DNA of 64,000 nucleotides from Rhizobiaceae bacterium (GTDB lineage Bacteria; Pseudomonadota; Alphaproteobacteria; Rhizobiales; Rhizobiaceae), in NCBI GenBank assembly GCA_014238155.1, contig JABABQ010000047.1, forward strand, positions 1 to 64,000, given 5' to 3'. Below are positions 1 through 8,045 of the stretch, one piece after another. The position numbers and the translations under genes were made by a program. The notes below the pieces were generated by a model, which ran no database searches, was not told where the DNA came from, and was given only the letters and a program-made list of their open reading frames with translations. Each line of letters starts with the position of its first letter. The first letter of the stretch is position 1.

Positions 1-491
1 CAACCGCCCAGAACCTCAGAAAACTCGCAAAATTGATCCCAGAACCAAACCCAGCAGCCTGAGAACCAACAAGAACAACGCTGTTTCGAATTCGAACTGC
101 AATTACAACAAATCAAACAATGAGTTTTTCAACGGAATAAGCTCGAAGCGGGAATTCGCGATTTCACAGCAATGAAAATTGGAATGGCAGCTTACGAGAT
201 GACCAATATATTCTCAGTAAACTGAACAACGGCAACTCCCCCTCCATTGTCATCCCCGCGCAGGCGGGGACCCAAGTTGCCTTGCGAAGAAAGACGCTGG
301 TTGAGAGGAATGTGCGGCATTCACCCAATTCAATCTTTCCTTTCTTCGAGTAGTCAAATGGGTCCCCGCCTGCGCGGGGATGACAACCGGAGGTGAAGCG
401 GTGACAATTGAGCGGCGGCGACAGGCGGGGATAAATTCTGACAAAACCGAGCAAACATCCCCCTCGCCGCTACCGCCCCCCCTCGCCGCCG
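1..491. other. Gene-free left edge
   Basis: I see no convincing gene here. The short ORFs listed in the track cross a symmetric repeat and do not resemble proteins. The stretch holds a long inverted repeat (listed separately) and, at about 410-490, a GC-rich patch of GGC/GCC-type triplets just downstream of the fumarase beta stop codon. Confidence 0.6.
247..386. repeat. REP-like inverted repeat pair, 28-bp arms
   Basis: The arms at 247-274 and 359-386 are perfect 28-bp reverse complements, each containing the core GTCATCCCCGCGCAGGCGGG, which is itself partly palindromic. They flank 84 bp of unrelated sequence. The core resembles dispersed extragenic palindromes known from many proteobacteria. 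The arrangement suggests a paired REP (BIME-like) or a small non-autonomous element downstream of the fumarase operon. It could also act as a bidirectional terminator or RNA-stability structure, although no T-run follows the arms. Confidence 0.75.
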
Positions 492-1172
492 CTACCCAAT
501 CAGCTCATCGGACTTGTCATCCGTCTCGCCAAATCGTTTCAGGGTTGCTGGTCTTGTGCCCTCATAGACTTTGTCGAGATTGGCTGAAATCTTGGCATTT
601 TCCCGTTCAAACAGGCTGTTGCCCTTTATATCGCTCTCGACGATGAACGGCCCCATATTCTCGGCTTCCAGCACCCACATTGCTTGCGCCAGTCCGAGTT
701 CCTTGTTCCAGTGAACCGTCTTGACCCGTTTGACGCCGCGTCCCAGCAGGGCACCAGTGCCGTAGCCCACGGTGGTCAGATAGATCGCTCCGTTCGGGAC
801 AAAATGATCCTGATAGTCCTGCGCACTCATGCCGCCTTTGCCGATGATCAGTTTGGCTCCGGATTTGGCCATCCATTCACCAATCCATTTGGAAAAGCGA
901 AATGAAGCGGTGGCCGTCACGGCTCCCAGTTCAAATGTGCCATCGTCGTTGATTCTCGCGGCAGGCGAGCAATGGAAATTCGCCGCACTCTCGGTGGGCA
1001 GTTCCATCGGAATATTCGCCTTTTTTTCAAGCGCGCGCATATAGACCCCTTCGCGGGCGGTATAGATCAGCCCGTCGAGATAGACGACGTCGCCGAGGCG
1101 CAGTTCCGCCAGTGCTTCAGGGGTCGGTGTCGTGCTTAAGCGTATTGTTCGGAGTTTTGGGGTATTTCCCAT
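492..1172 (-). CDS. Class I fumarate hydratase, beta subunit (or tartrate dehydratase beta)
   Basis: The 226-residue product matches the C-terminal domain of class I Fe-S fumarases and the TtdB subunit of tartrate dehydratase. It carries a GDVVYLDG turn near the start, a TAREG segment, FHCSPA and a GKGGM loop. With the alpha subunit it would interconvert fumarate and malate in the cytoplasm. The ORF track starts earlier, but the chosen ATG (MGNTPKL) has a GGGAGA ribosome site and overlaps the end of the alpha gene by 37 bp, a normal arrangement for coupled subunits. It is the last gene of the minus-strand run that begins with the Fe-S subunit at 5258. The sequence does not separate fumarate from tartrate as substrate; its place beside a succinate dehydrogenase favours fumarate. 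Confidence 0.88.
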   Translation of the reverse strand: MGNTPKLRTIRLSTTPTPEALAELRLGDVVYLDGLIYTAREGVYMRALEKKANIPMELPTESAANFHCSPAARINDDGTFELGAVTATASFRFSKWIGEWMAKSGAKLIIGKGGMSAQDYQDHFVPNGAIYLTTVGYGTGALLGRGVKRVKTVHWNKELGLAQAMWVLEAENMGPFIVESDIKGNSLFERENAKISANLDKVYEGTRPATLKRFGETDDKSDELIG

Positions 1173-2098
1173 TCGACCGTCTCCCTGCGCTGATAGTCGG
1201 TAAACCAGTCCGGATCGGTGCGATATTCCACCCGGCCATCCCCATGAATGCGGGCCACGGCCCGTCGTGACGACAGGCAGAAGGCATGCACCGACATTTG
1301 CATTCCGCCGGTATGGCAATAGCCAACCTCGATATGGGCATCAACAACCATCGACTTGCCGACAAAACCCATCGCACCCATGCCGATGGAATTACCAAGC
1401 TCTTTCAACTCTTGCTCCAGGGCGGCGATTTTTGGATCGGAATTCTTCGATCCGACAACCCGCAGGCAGGCGGCCCGCTTGCCGAGTACCATGCAGGTGT
1501 CCTTACAGCCACCCAGACCAATTCCGATTATCGCCGGCTGGCAGGCCAGACCCCGTTTGCCGAAGGCGACCAGACAATCGAGATAGAAGCGCTTGATCCC
1601 CTCAATGCCGTCCGAGGGAAACAGCATCCGGTAATCTGTGCCAAACAGACCGCCCTTGTGAACCGTGATCAGATCAATCCACTCGCCGCCGGGCTCATAG
1701 CCATATTCAATTTCGGGCGCTCCAATGCCAACATTGTTGTCGTGGTCGGTGCGCCACAATGGATGCACCCTGTTGGGGCGCAACGGAACGCCGTTGGTGG
1801 CATTGGCCGTCGCCCGGCGCAAAGCCGCTTCCAGCGCAATCGGGCCACCTTCGACCTGGGTTTCATTGCCCATTTTGATATACCAGCGTGGCGTGCCGGT
1901 ATCGCCGCACATGGCGCGGCGGTCTTCTTTTGCAGCTTCATAATTTTCCAGCATGGCCTGCAAAACGAAAGACGACAGGTCACCATCTTCAACTGCAGCA
2001 GTTGCCTTGAGACCATCCAGATAATCTTGCGGAATTTCGATGGCCGCCTTGTCCATCAGGACTTCCGCTGTCGCTTGGATTGTATCGATTGATATCAT
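1136..2098 (-). CDS. Class I fumarate hydratase, alpha subunit (Fe-S)
   Basis: The 320-residue product belongs to the fumarase N-terminal family (PF05681), which holds the catalytic 4Fe-4S cluster. Three cysteine contexts typical of the cluster ligands are visible: MCGDTGTP (about residue 65), GLGGCKDTC (about 195) and GYCHTGGM (about 260). The enzyme would hydrate fumarate to malate together with the beta subunit just downstream. Its ATG overlaps the stop of the flavoprotein gene as ATGA, so translation is probably coupled to the succinate dehydrogenase genes. Enzymes of this class are oxygen-sensitive. Two-subunit tartrate dehydratases share the same fold and cannot be ruled out. Confidence 0.9.
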   Translation of the reverse strand: MISIDTIQATAEVLMDKAAIEIPQDYLDGLKATAAVEDGDLSSFVLQAMLENYEAAKEDRRAMCGDTGTPRWYIKMGNETQVEGGPIALEAALRRATANATNGVPLRPNRVHPLWRTDHDNNVGIGAPEIEYGYEPGGEWIDLITVHKGGLFGTDYRMLFPSDGIEGIKRFYLDCLVAFGKRGLACQPAIIGIGLGGCKDTCMVLGKRAACLRVVGSKNSDPKIAALEQELKELGNSIGMGAMGFVGKSMVVDAHIEVGYCHTGGMQMSVHAFCLSSRRAVARIHGDGRVEYRTDPDWFTDYQRRETVEWEIPQNSEQYA

Positions 2099-3858
2099 GG
2101 GTTCGCCACCAGAGTTTCGGGTTCATGATCGGGTAGAATGGTTTCTCCCGGCCGCACAATTGTGAACTGTACGTCTTCGCGTGTCACGTCCAGCGTTTCA
2201 CCTGTTTGCTGCGCCACCGTGAAATAGGAACTTTCCATGGTGCCACTGTCAGGAAAATCTTCCCGATGATGGGCGCCACGTGAGTTTTCCCGCGCCAGTG
2301 CAGCTTGCGTTATAACATTGGAAATGTCGCACAGGCTGGCCATGTTGAGCCAGTCGTGCCAGGTCAGATTGAAGGCCAGATTGTCAGATGCAACTCCGAC
2401 TCCATCGAGCTGTGATCTGATATCGCCAAGACCGCGCGCCCCGCGTTCCAACCCGGTTTTGGTGCGCATCACGCCAACATCATCCCACATCACATTTTGA
2501 AGTTGATTACGCAGCTCATGAATGTTGGCAGGTTTTTTCGCAAACGGTTGCCGCACCCTGTCAATCTCAGCTGCCAGCACCGAATTGTCGGGATCGCGCA
2601 AGCTGTTCATATGGCCCACATCCTGTCCCATGACATCGCCGGCCACGCCACCATAGACGGTGGAATTGGCCACGCCATTGCCACCAAGACGGTTGGAGCC
2701 ATGTGCGCCACCGGCATCTTCGCCGGCCACGTAAAACCCTTCCATCTGGGTGCGGGTCTCGGGATCGACCACGACACCGCCCATGAAATAATGAGCCGTG
2801 GGAACAACCTCCACCAGACCCCCGGCCAGATCAAAACCACTGTCGGCACACCGTTTGACCATGCCTTTGAACTTCTCGCGCACAAGCTCAGGCCCCAGAT
2901 GTGCCATTGAGATATAAACGCCACCATTTTCGGAGGAATTATTCTTGCGCATTTCTGAATAGATGCCACGGCTGACCAGATCGCGGGTTGCCCGTTCTCC
3001 CTTTGCATCATAATCGAACATGAAGCGATTTTCAGCACCATTGAGCAGGTGACCACCAGCTCCCCGTAACCCCTCTTCGAGCACGGTTCCCGTCATTTTA
3101 GTGTGTTCACCGGCCAACAGTCCGGTTGGATGAAACTGGACCATTTCCATGTCGCGCAACGGCAGACCGGCACGCAGGGCCATCGCCAGACCGTCCATTG
3201 TCTTGTCGCCCGAGGGGGTATGGTATTTATACATGGTCGGGCCGCCACCGGTGGCCATCAGCACGGTTTTAGCGCGCACGAAACGCAGCTTGCCGGTGCG
3301 CATGTCGATGAATAACACACCCGACAATGCCGACCCGTCAGAAGTCGGGATCAGCCCAACCGCACGATGTTCTTGCAATTTTTCAATCGGTCGGCTGAGC
3401 ACTTGTTCCATCAGACGGTTTATAATTTCAATGCCAGTCAGGTCTCCCTTGTGCACGGTGCGGTCTGCGGTCTGACCCGCAAAGGCTTTTTGATGAAGGC
3501 TGCCATCACTGTTGCGATCGAAAAAACAGCCAATTTCATTTTCGAGTTCGCGAATGCGCACCACGGCCTGTTCGCATAATTTCCAAGCCATGTCCTGGTT
3601 GGGCAGCCACTTGCCCCCATTGATCGTGTCCATGAAGTGGCGTTCAACAGTATCACCGCCTCCCAGCGCGACGTTGTAACCGCCCTGAACCATGCGGGTG
3701 CAACCGCATTTTCCGATCAGACCTTTCACCGCAAGTGTGATGCGGGTGCCTTCAGGTGCAGATTGCTGAGCGTGCAGTGCAGCAAACAAACCGGCGCCAC
3801 CGCTGCCGAGGATCAAAATGTCAGTATCATGCCTTTCAAGATCAGTTGTCATCACCAT
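2095..3858 (-). CDS. Succinate dehydrogenase/fumarate reductase flavoprotein subunit, non-classical
   Basis: The 587-residue flavoprotein has an N-terminal dinucleotide fold (ILGSGGAG), the substrate-site motifs QFHPTG, LEEGLRGAGG, RDLVSRG and HYFMGG, and the HGSNRLGGNG segment of the FrdA/SdhA family. It should interconvert succinate and fumarate with FAD. The histidine that carries covalent FAD in classical SdhA/FrdA (context RSHT) aligns with a cysteine here (CGCTRMVQGG), so FAD is probably bound in another way. The gene lies 1 bp after the membrane-anchor gene and overlaps the fumarase alpha gene by 4 bp. Order on the minus strand is Fe-S, anchor, anchor, flavoprotein, fumarase. This differs from the usual sdhCDAB order and suggests a second, non-housekeeping enzyme. 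Confidence 0.92.
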   Translation of the reverse strand: MVMTTDLERHDTDILILGSGGAGLFAALHAQQSAPEGTRITLAVKGLIGKCGCTRMVQGGYNVALGGGDTVERHFMDTINGGKWLPNQDMAWKLCEQAVVRIRELENEIGCFFDRNSDGSLHQKAFAGQTADRTVHKGDLTGIEIINRLMEQVLSRPIEKLQEHRAVGLIPTSDGSALSGVLFIDMRTGKLRFVRAKTVLMATGGGPTMYKYHTPSGDKTMDGLAMALRAGLPLRDMEMVQFHPTGLLAGEHTKMTGTVLEEGLRGAGGHLLNGAENRFMFDYDAKGERATRDLVSRGIYSEMRKNNSSENGGVYISMAHLGPELVREKFKGMVKRCADSGFDLAGGLVEVVPTAHYFMGGVVVDPETRTQMEGFYVAGEDAGGAHGSNRLGGNGVANSTVYGGVAGDVMGQDVGHMNSLRDPDNSVLAAEIDRVRQPFAKKPANIHELRNQLQNVMWDDVGVMRTKTGLERGARGLGDIRSQLDGVGVASDNLAFNLTWHDWLNMASLCDISNVITQAALARENSRGAHHREDFPDSGTMESSYFTVAQQTGETLDVTREDVQFTIVRPGETILPDHEPETLVANP

Positions 3859-3859
3859 C

Positions 3860-4204
3860 TCACATTGCGCTCAGCAAAAAGCCGCCTGACAAAAACAGCG
3901 CCAGAGCGATCGCGCTTGCAGCGAAAGTTTTTTGGCTCGAAGACCAGGGCAAAAATTCAAGTGCCATCAACCGCAGCCCGCCGAATATGTGAACGGCCAA
4001 AAGAAACACCAATCCAAATTCGGCAGCTTTTACAATCGGTGTATCGGTCCAGTTGAGAAATCCATCGAGGCGCGCCGGTTCGGTCAAGGCAAGCGACAGC
4101 ACATAGAAGTGAATCGGCAGGAACAGGGCCAGCGTGACCCCGGAAAGCCTGTGAAGAATGAAAGCCAGCCAAAGTCCATGGGTGCGGTGGGCGTGCCTCA
4201 TCAT
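3860..4204 (-). CDS. Succinate dehydrogenase cytochrome b-type membrane anchor (SdhC-like)
   Basis: The 114-residue protein has three hydrophobic segments and the HRLSGV motif near the N-terminus, typical of SdhC/cytochrome b556 subunits that bind quinone and haem. A second histidine context, HIFGGLR (about residue 80), is a likely haem ligand. It anchors the flavoprotein and Fe-S subunits to the inner membrane and passes electrons to quinone. Two ATGs stand in tandem; the first overlaps the stop codon of the preceding anchor gene, which supports coupled translation. The family call rests on the motif, the size and the operon position. Confidence 0.85.
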   Translation of the reverse strand: MMRHAHRTHGLWLAFILHRLSGVTLALFLPIHFYVLSLALTEPARLDGFLNWTDTPIVKAAEFGLVFLLAVHIFGGLRLMALEFLPWSSSQKTFAASAIALALFLSGGFLLSAM

Positions 4205-4530
4205 AGCGTCACCGCAAATACTGCATAGAGACCCAGCGCCATCAAACCTGCGGCAACAAACCAGGTGAACAGAGACAACGCCCGGTCGGTCACCCCGAAA
4301 GTTTCGTGCACCACGACGCGCAACCCAATTGCCCCGTGCAGTGAAACGGCAATCACAAAACTGCCATAGAATAAAAACCAGAAAATACTGCCCTGGGTAC
4401 GGGATAGTATTTCCTCAGCTGAAATGCCTCCCTGCACAGCGTAGATCATCACGGCAATGTGCCCCAGAGTCAGGGGTGCCATGATCAATGCTGTAATTCG
4501 CTGCACCATATAAAGTCGGATATCCAGCAT
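4201..4530 (-). CDS. Succinate dehydrogenase second membrane anchor (SdhD-like)
   Basis: The 109-residue protein has three predicted membrane helices and a VQRITAL start resembling the short anchor subunits. SLHGAIGLRVVVHE contains two histidines, one of which could ligate haem. It sits between the Fe-S and SdhC-like genes and overlaps both (TAATG with the Fe-S gene, about 4 bp with the next anchor). Small anchors diverge quickly, so the assignment leans on context and topology. Confidence 0.8.
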   Translation of the reverse strand: MLDIRLYMVQRITALIMAPLTLGHIAVMIYAVQGGISAEEILSRTQGSIFWFLFYGSFVIAVSLHGAIGLRVVVHETFGVTDRALSLFTWFVAAGLMALGLYAVFAVTL

Positions 4531-5258
4531 TACGAACCCTTCCGGAAAAACCGGGTGGCGCTGGCCCGTTTCAGCCCGGCTATTGCCTTCATCGGATTGA
4601 GCTCATTGGGACAATAATGAGAGCAGCTGCCCTGACTGTGGCAATTCAGGCAACCATCGGTGCCAGACACCGCGTCCAATATTGCGTTGCGGTTCGCATC
4701 CTTTGTGTCATTGTAGAGCGTCCAGGCGCGTTGTAGTGCGGCTGGTCCCAGATAATCCGGATTGCCCGCCACCGTATCGCAGGCCGCATAGCAAACCGCG
4801 CAATTTATACACTCGATGCCTTCATTGGCTTCCTTGCGATTATTCTCGGTGGGATCGACCGGCGCAATGGGATCATGGCGTGACCGGGTCGGATGGTGGG
4901 CGCCTTCGGAAGCTACCCATTTGTCAAAGAATGGGTCCATGTCGGTTGCGAGGTCTTTGATGACCGGCAAGTTACGCAAGGGAGCGACTTCAAGGCGATT
5001 GCCTTTGAGCACTGTTTTGACATGGGTGCGACAGGTCCAGCGAGGCTCGCCATTGACCATCATCGCGCAGGAACCACACATGCCAACACGACAGGCAAAT
5101 CTATAGCTCAGGCTCGGATCTGTGTTTTGCTGGATCCACGATACGACATCCAAAACTGTCTGGTTCTGTCTGGCCGGGACATCAAATTGTTCATACAGTC
5201 CGCCGCTCTGATCTCCGCGCCAAACTGCAACCGACAGATTTTCAGATTTTTCGGTCAA
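4530..5258 (-). CDS. Succinate dehydrogenase/fumarate reductase iron-sulfur subunit
   Basis: The 242-residue product shows all three cluster sites of the SdhB/FrdB family: a plant-type 2Fe-2S site (CRVGMCGSC with a later Cys in PRWTC), a 4Fe-4S site (CINCAVCYAAC) and a final cysteine set (CLNCHSQGSCSHYCP) for the 3Fe-4S or second cubane cluster. It carries electrons between flavoprotein and membrane anchors. It is the first gene of the minus-strand operon and is divergent from the sulfatase at 5471. The about 210-bp spacer should contain its promoter, but I could not point to a clear one on this strand. Confidence 0.92.
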   Translation of the reverse strand: MTEKSENLSVAVWRGDQSGGLYEQFDVPARQNQTVLDVVSWIQQNTDPSLSYRFACRVGMCGSCAMMVNGEPRWTCRTHVKTVLKGNRLEVAPLRNLPVIKDLATDMDPFFDKWVASEGAHHPTRSRHDPIAPVDPTENNRKEANEGIECINCAVCYAACDTVAGNPDYLGPAALQRAWTLYNDTKDANRNAILDAVSGTDGCLNCHSQGSCSHYCPNELNPMKAIAGLKRASATRFFRKGS

Positions 5259-5334
5259 ACTCGGTCCCGCAAACAGGCGTTGCCTTTCTGGAAGTTCTGG
5301 CAGGTTTTGTGATTTCCAACAAGTTCAAAACATC

Positions 5335-5352
5335 TAAACGTGAACGGCTCTA
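5335..5352. repeat. 18-bp dispersed repeat, copy 1
   Basis: TAAACGTGAACGGCTCTA occurs here, in the spacer between the Fe-S subunit gene and the sulfatase, and again exactly at 30797-30814. It is longer than expected by chance in 64 kb. Its role is unknown; it may be a remnant of a larger interspersed repeat. Confidence 0.6.
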
Positions 5353-5393
5353 GCGCGTGGTGCCAAATTTTAACCCGGTATCCAATTGTTAAA

Positions 5394-5421
5394 TTGCACA
5401 ACGTCGCCACGATGGTAATAT
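5394..5421 (+). promoter_or_regulatory. Candidate sigma-70 promoter of the sulfatase gene
   Basis: TTGCAC (-35), a 16-bp spacer and TAATAT (-10) end 50 bp before the sulfatase ATG. An AGGGAA ribosome site follows at about 5458. This is inferred from consensus only. Confidence 0.45.
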
Positions 5422-5470
5422 CCAGATTCAAGTGGTTTGCTGGTAACCGTGGCCAGACAGGGAATTTGCG

Positions 5471-7093
5471 ATGGCTGAAAACAAAAACGTGCTTTGGATC
5501 ATGGCAGACCAGCTGCGATGGGATTATCTGAGCTGTTATGGTCACCCACATCTTCACACGCCCAATATCGACCGTTTGGCCGAACAGGGTGTGCAGTTTA
5601 ACCGTGCATATGTAAATGCCCCGTGCTGCGGTGCTTCGCGCATGTCCTATTATACAGGGCGCTACTGCCGCAGCCATGGCGCGACATGGAACTTCTTTCC
5701 ATTGCGTATTGGCGAATACACTTTGGGTGACCACCTGAAAGAACTCGATGTGCGCAGCGTCCTTGTCGGCAAGACCCATATGATCGCCGATACCGAAGGC
5801 ATGCAATGGCTGGGGATTGATCCCAATTCCGATGTCGGGGTCAATCATGCCCAATGTGGATTTGAGGTTTTCGAGCGCGATGACGGTCTGCATCTCACGC
5901 GCCAGCACCAACCCTCCAACTACGATGAATATCTGCGGCAACTGGGCTTTGAAGGGGATAATCCCTGGCACGACTGGGCAAATTCAGCCGAAGGTGATGA
6001 TGGTGAAGTGCTGTCGGGCTGGCTGATCAAGAACAATGGCGCCGCTGCGCGAATTCCGGAGGAACATTCTGAAACCGCCTATATGACAAATCGCGCAATG
6101 GAGTTCATGGATGGCGCTGGTGATCAGCCCTGGATGTGCCACCTTTCCTATATTAAACCACATTGGCCATATATTGTTCCGGAACCGTACCATAACATGT
6201 TTCCACCAGAAACGTGGATTCCGGTCAATCGCAGCGAAGCCGAGAAGGTGGATGCCCAACCAGTATTTGATGCCTATATTCGCTCCCGCATTTGCCGTGC
6301 ATTTGCTCAGGACAAGGTGCGCGATACCATGCTCGGTGCCTATATGGGGCTGATCAAGCAAATCGATGACCATTTGGGGCGGTTGTTTGACCATATGGAA
6401 AAAACTGGCCTGATGGACAATACGATGATCATCATGTCGTCAGACCATGGCGATTATCTTGGTGATCACTGGATGGGCGAAAAGGACCTGTTTCATGATT
6501 GCTCGGTTCGCGTACCCCTGATTATTCGCGATCCCAACTCCAGCGCAGATGCAAGTCGCGGAACGGTATCGCAAGCCCTGGTCGAAGGTGTGGATATTGC
6601 GCCAACGCTGCTGGACTACTTCAATGGACAACAAAAACCCCATATTCTGGAGGGTAAGAATTTGATGCCGGTGCTGCGCGGCGAAACGGATAAAGTACGT
6701 GACTGGGCGATTTCCGAATACGACTATGTGACGCGGGAAGCCCGCGGACTTCTGGGAGTTTCGGCTGAGAACGCTCGGTTGGTCATGTGTGCCGACCAAC
6801 GTTGGAAATTCGTTCAATCGGAGGGTTTTCGCCCGATGCTGTTTGATCTGGATAACGATCCCAACGAACTCAATGACCTTGGCGCGAGCAACAATGTGGA
6901 GCATGTGGATATTCGGCTAATCATGGAAGCGCGCATATCAGAATGGGCCCGTCGACATCACAACCGCACAACCAAAAGCCATGCGTTTTTGGATTCGGTA
7001 ATTGGTGATGAACCACCAGGAATTGTTATCGGAGTGTATGATGAGGATGACTACGAAGCCGCTCTCAAACACAAGTTCACGGAGCGTCCCTAG
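5471..7093 (+). CDS. Sulfatase / phosphonate monoester hydrolase family enzyme
   Basis: The 540-residue protein has the alkaline phosphatase-superfamily sulfatase fold: an N-terminal MADQLRWD metal site, a second metal site SSDHGDYLGDHWMGEK near residue 320, and YIKPHWPY in between. The maturation motif that normally reads C-x-P-x-R, whose Cys becomes formylglycine, is CGASR at residues 53-57, so the proline is replaced by alanine. The context CCGASRMSYYTG is closer to phosphonate monoester hydrolases (CGPAR) than to classical arylsulfatases. No signal peptide is evident, so it is probably cytoplasmic, also like phosphonate monoester hydrolases. It would hydrolyse a sulfate or phosphonate/phosphate ester; the substrate is unknown. 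A PuuD-type gene follows after 87 bp and probably shares the transcript. Confidence 0.85.
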   Translation: MAENKNVLWIMADQLRWDYLSCYGHPHLHTPNIDRLAEQGVQFNRAYVNAPCCGASRMSYYTGRYCRSHGATWNFFPLRIGEYTLGDHLKELDVRSVLVGKTHMIADTEGMQWLGIDPNSDVGVNHAQCGFEVFERDDGLHLTRQHQPSNYDEYLRQLGFEGDNPWHDWANSAEGDDGEVLSGWLIKNNGAAARIPEEHSETAYMTNRAMEFMDGAGDQPWMCHLSYIKPHWPYIVPEPYHNMFPPETWIPVNRSEAEKVDAQPVFDAYIRSRICRAFAQDKVRDTMLGAYMGLIKQIDDHLGRLFDHMEKTGLMDNTMIIMSSDHGDYLGDHWMGEKDLFHDCSVRVPLIIRDPNSSADASRGTVSQALVEGVDIAPTLLDYFNGQQKPHILEGKNLMPVLRGETDKVRDWAISEYDYVTREARGLLGVSAENARLVMCADQRWKFVQSEGFRPMLFDLDNDPNELNDLGASNNVEHVDIRLIMEARISEWARRHHNRTTKSHAFLDSVIGDEPPGIVIGVYDEDDYEAALKHKFTERP

Positions 7094-7180
7094 CAGCGCA
7101 TTTTCCATGCTGGCTTGACGCCGAGAATGTGGACAGGCAGAACTTGCTCCAACAGATCGTGGTCAATTTGTGAGCAAATT

Positions 7181-7948
7181 ATGGGCAAACCAGTCGTTGG
7201 CATTATCGGCAATGAATACAGAATCGAAGACCGATTCCAGGTTCAGATGACCGGCGAAGCCAACATGACCGCAGTGGTACAGGTGGCTGATGCACTGCCA
7301 TTGATCTTTGCGGGCTCGTCTCAATTGACAGATATCGGCGCACTTCTGGATGCAGTTGACGGCATCGTGCTGACCGGAGCCCGCGCCAATGTACATCCGA
7401 CTAATTTCGATACCGATCCTCATGAAGCCTATGAGCCATACGACGAAAACCGTGATCTGCTGGCGCTTGAACTGACCAGAGCCTGTTTGGACAAGGGAGT
7501 TCCTCTGTTTGGAATTTGTCGGGGAATGCAGGAAATGAATGTTGCATTTGGCGGGTCGCTGCATCCGGAAATTCGCGACATACCGGGTCGCATGAATCAC
7601 CGCATGCCAAGGCTGAAAAATGGCGAAATTCATCCCGATCCGGAAGTAGTTTTCGCCGATCGCCATGATGTCAAATTCACCAAGTCCGGAGAGTTCGAGC
7701 GAATCTATGGAAAACCATCCATCCGGGTTAATTCCCTGCACGGTCAGGGGGTTCTGGAAAAGGGTGGGCGGATCAATATCGAGGGTGTCGCTGAAGATGG
7801 TACGGTCGAAGCAATTAGCGTTGCTGATGCCCGTGCATTTGCACTGGGAGTGCAGTGGCACGCCGAATACGATCCCCATGACAATCCGGTCAATCAAGTC
7901 TTGTTTGAGGCCTTTGGCGACGCCCTGCGCGACGCTCGGGGCAGATAA
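7181..7948 (+). CDS. Gamma-glutamyl-gamma-aminobutyrate hydrolase family (class I glutamine amidotransferase-like)
   Basis: The 255-residue protein belongs to the peptidase C26/PuuD family. The nucleophile elbow is GICRGMQ, the catalytic histidine lies in QWHAEYDP, and the N-terminal GIIGNEYR matches the family. It would cleave gamma-glutamyl amides such as gamma-glutamyl-GABA in polyamine breakdown. The ORF track extends 22 residues upstream, but the ATG giving MGKPVVGIIG fits the family start. No puuA or puuC neighbour is present. It follows the sulfatase-like gene, so the true substrate may be another gamma-glutamyl conjugate. Confidence 0.85.
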   Translation: MGKPVVGIIGNEYRIEDRFQVQMTGEANMTAVVQVADALPLIFAGSSQLTDIGALLDAVDGIVLTGARANVHPTNFDTDPHEAYEPYDENRDLLALELTRACLDKGVPLFGICRGMQEMNVAFGGSLHPEIRDIPGRMNHRMPRLKNGEIHPDPEVVFADRHDVKFTKSGEFERIYGKPSIRVNSLHGQGVLEKGGRINIEGVAEDGTVEAISVADARAFALGVQWHAEYDPHDNPVNQVLFEAFGDALRDARGR

Positions 7949-8021
7949 GGCGAACAGGTTTACGTTGGCGCGGGAGTGTTGTGAGTAGTTGCTGTGGTGT
8001 TTGTTTGCACTCACGCAGGAA

Positions 8022-8039
8022 GCGGCGCATAAGCGCCGC
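8022..8039. terminator. Hairpin between convergent puuD-like and trmB genes
   Basis: GCGGCGC and GCGCCGC form a perfect 7-bp stem with an ATAA loop, placed between converging genes. A short T-run occurs only about 12 bases later (CTTTTTG, inside the end of trmB), so this is a non-canonical terminator at best. Confidence 0.4.
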
Positions 8040-8045
8040 AAGGCT

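Noticed and set aside
245-390. CRISPR array
   Set aside because: Only two repeat units, in inverted orientation, with an 84-bp interval and no cas gene.
1286-2092. Long plus-strand ORF (268 aa) over the fumarase alpha gene
   Set aside because: It is antisense to a gene with clear fumarase motifs, its translation resembles no protein, and it has no ribosome site.
5255-5971. 238-aa minus-strand ORF across the sulfatase start
   Set aside because: It is antisense to the conserved N-terminal metal and maturation motifs of the sulfatase, so it is a shadow frame.
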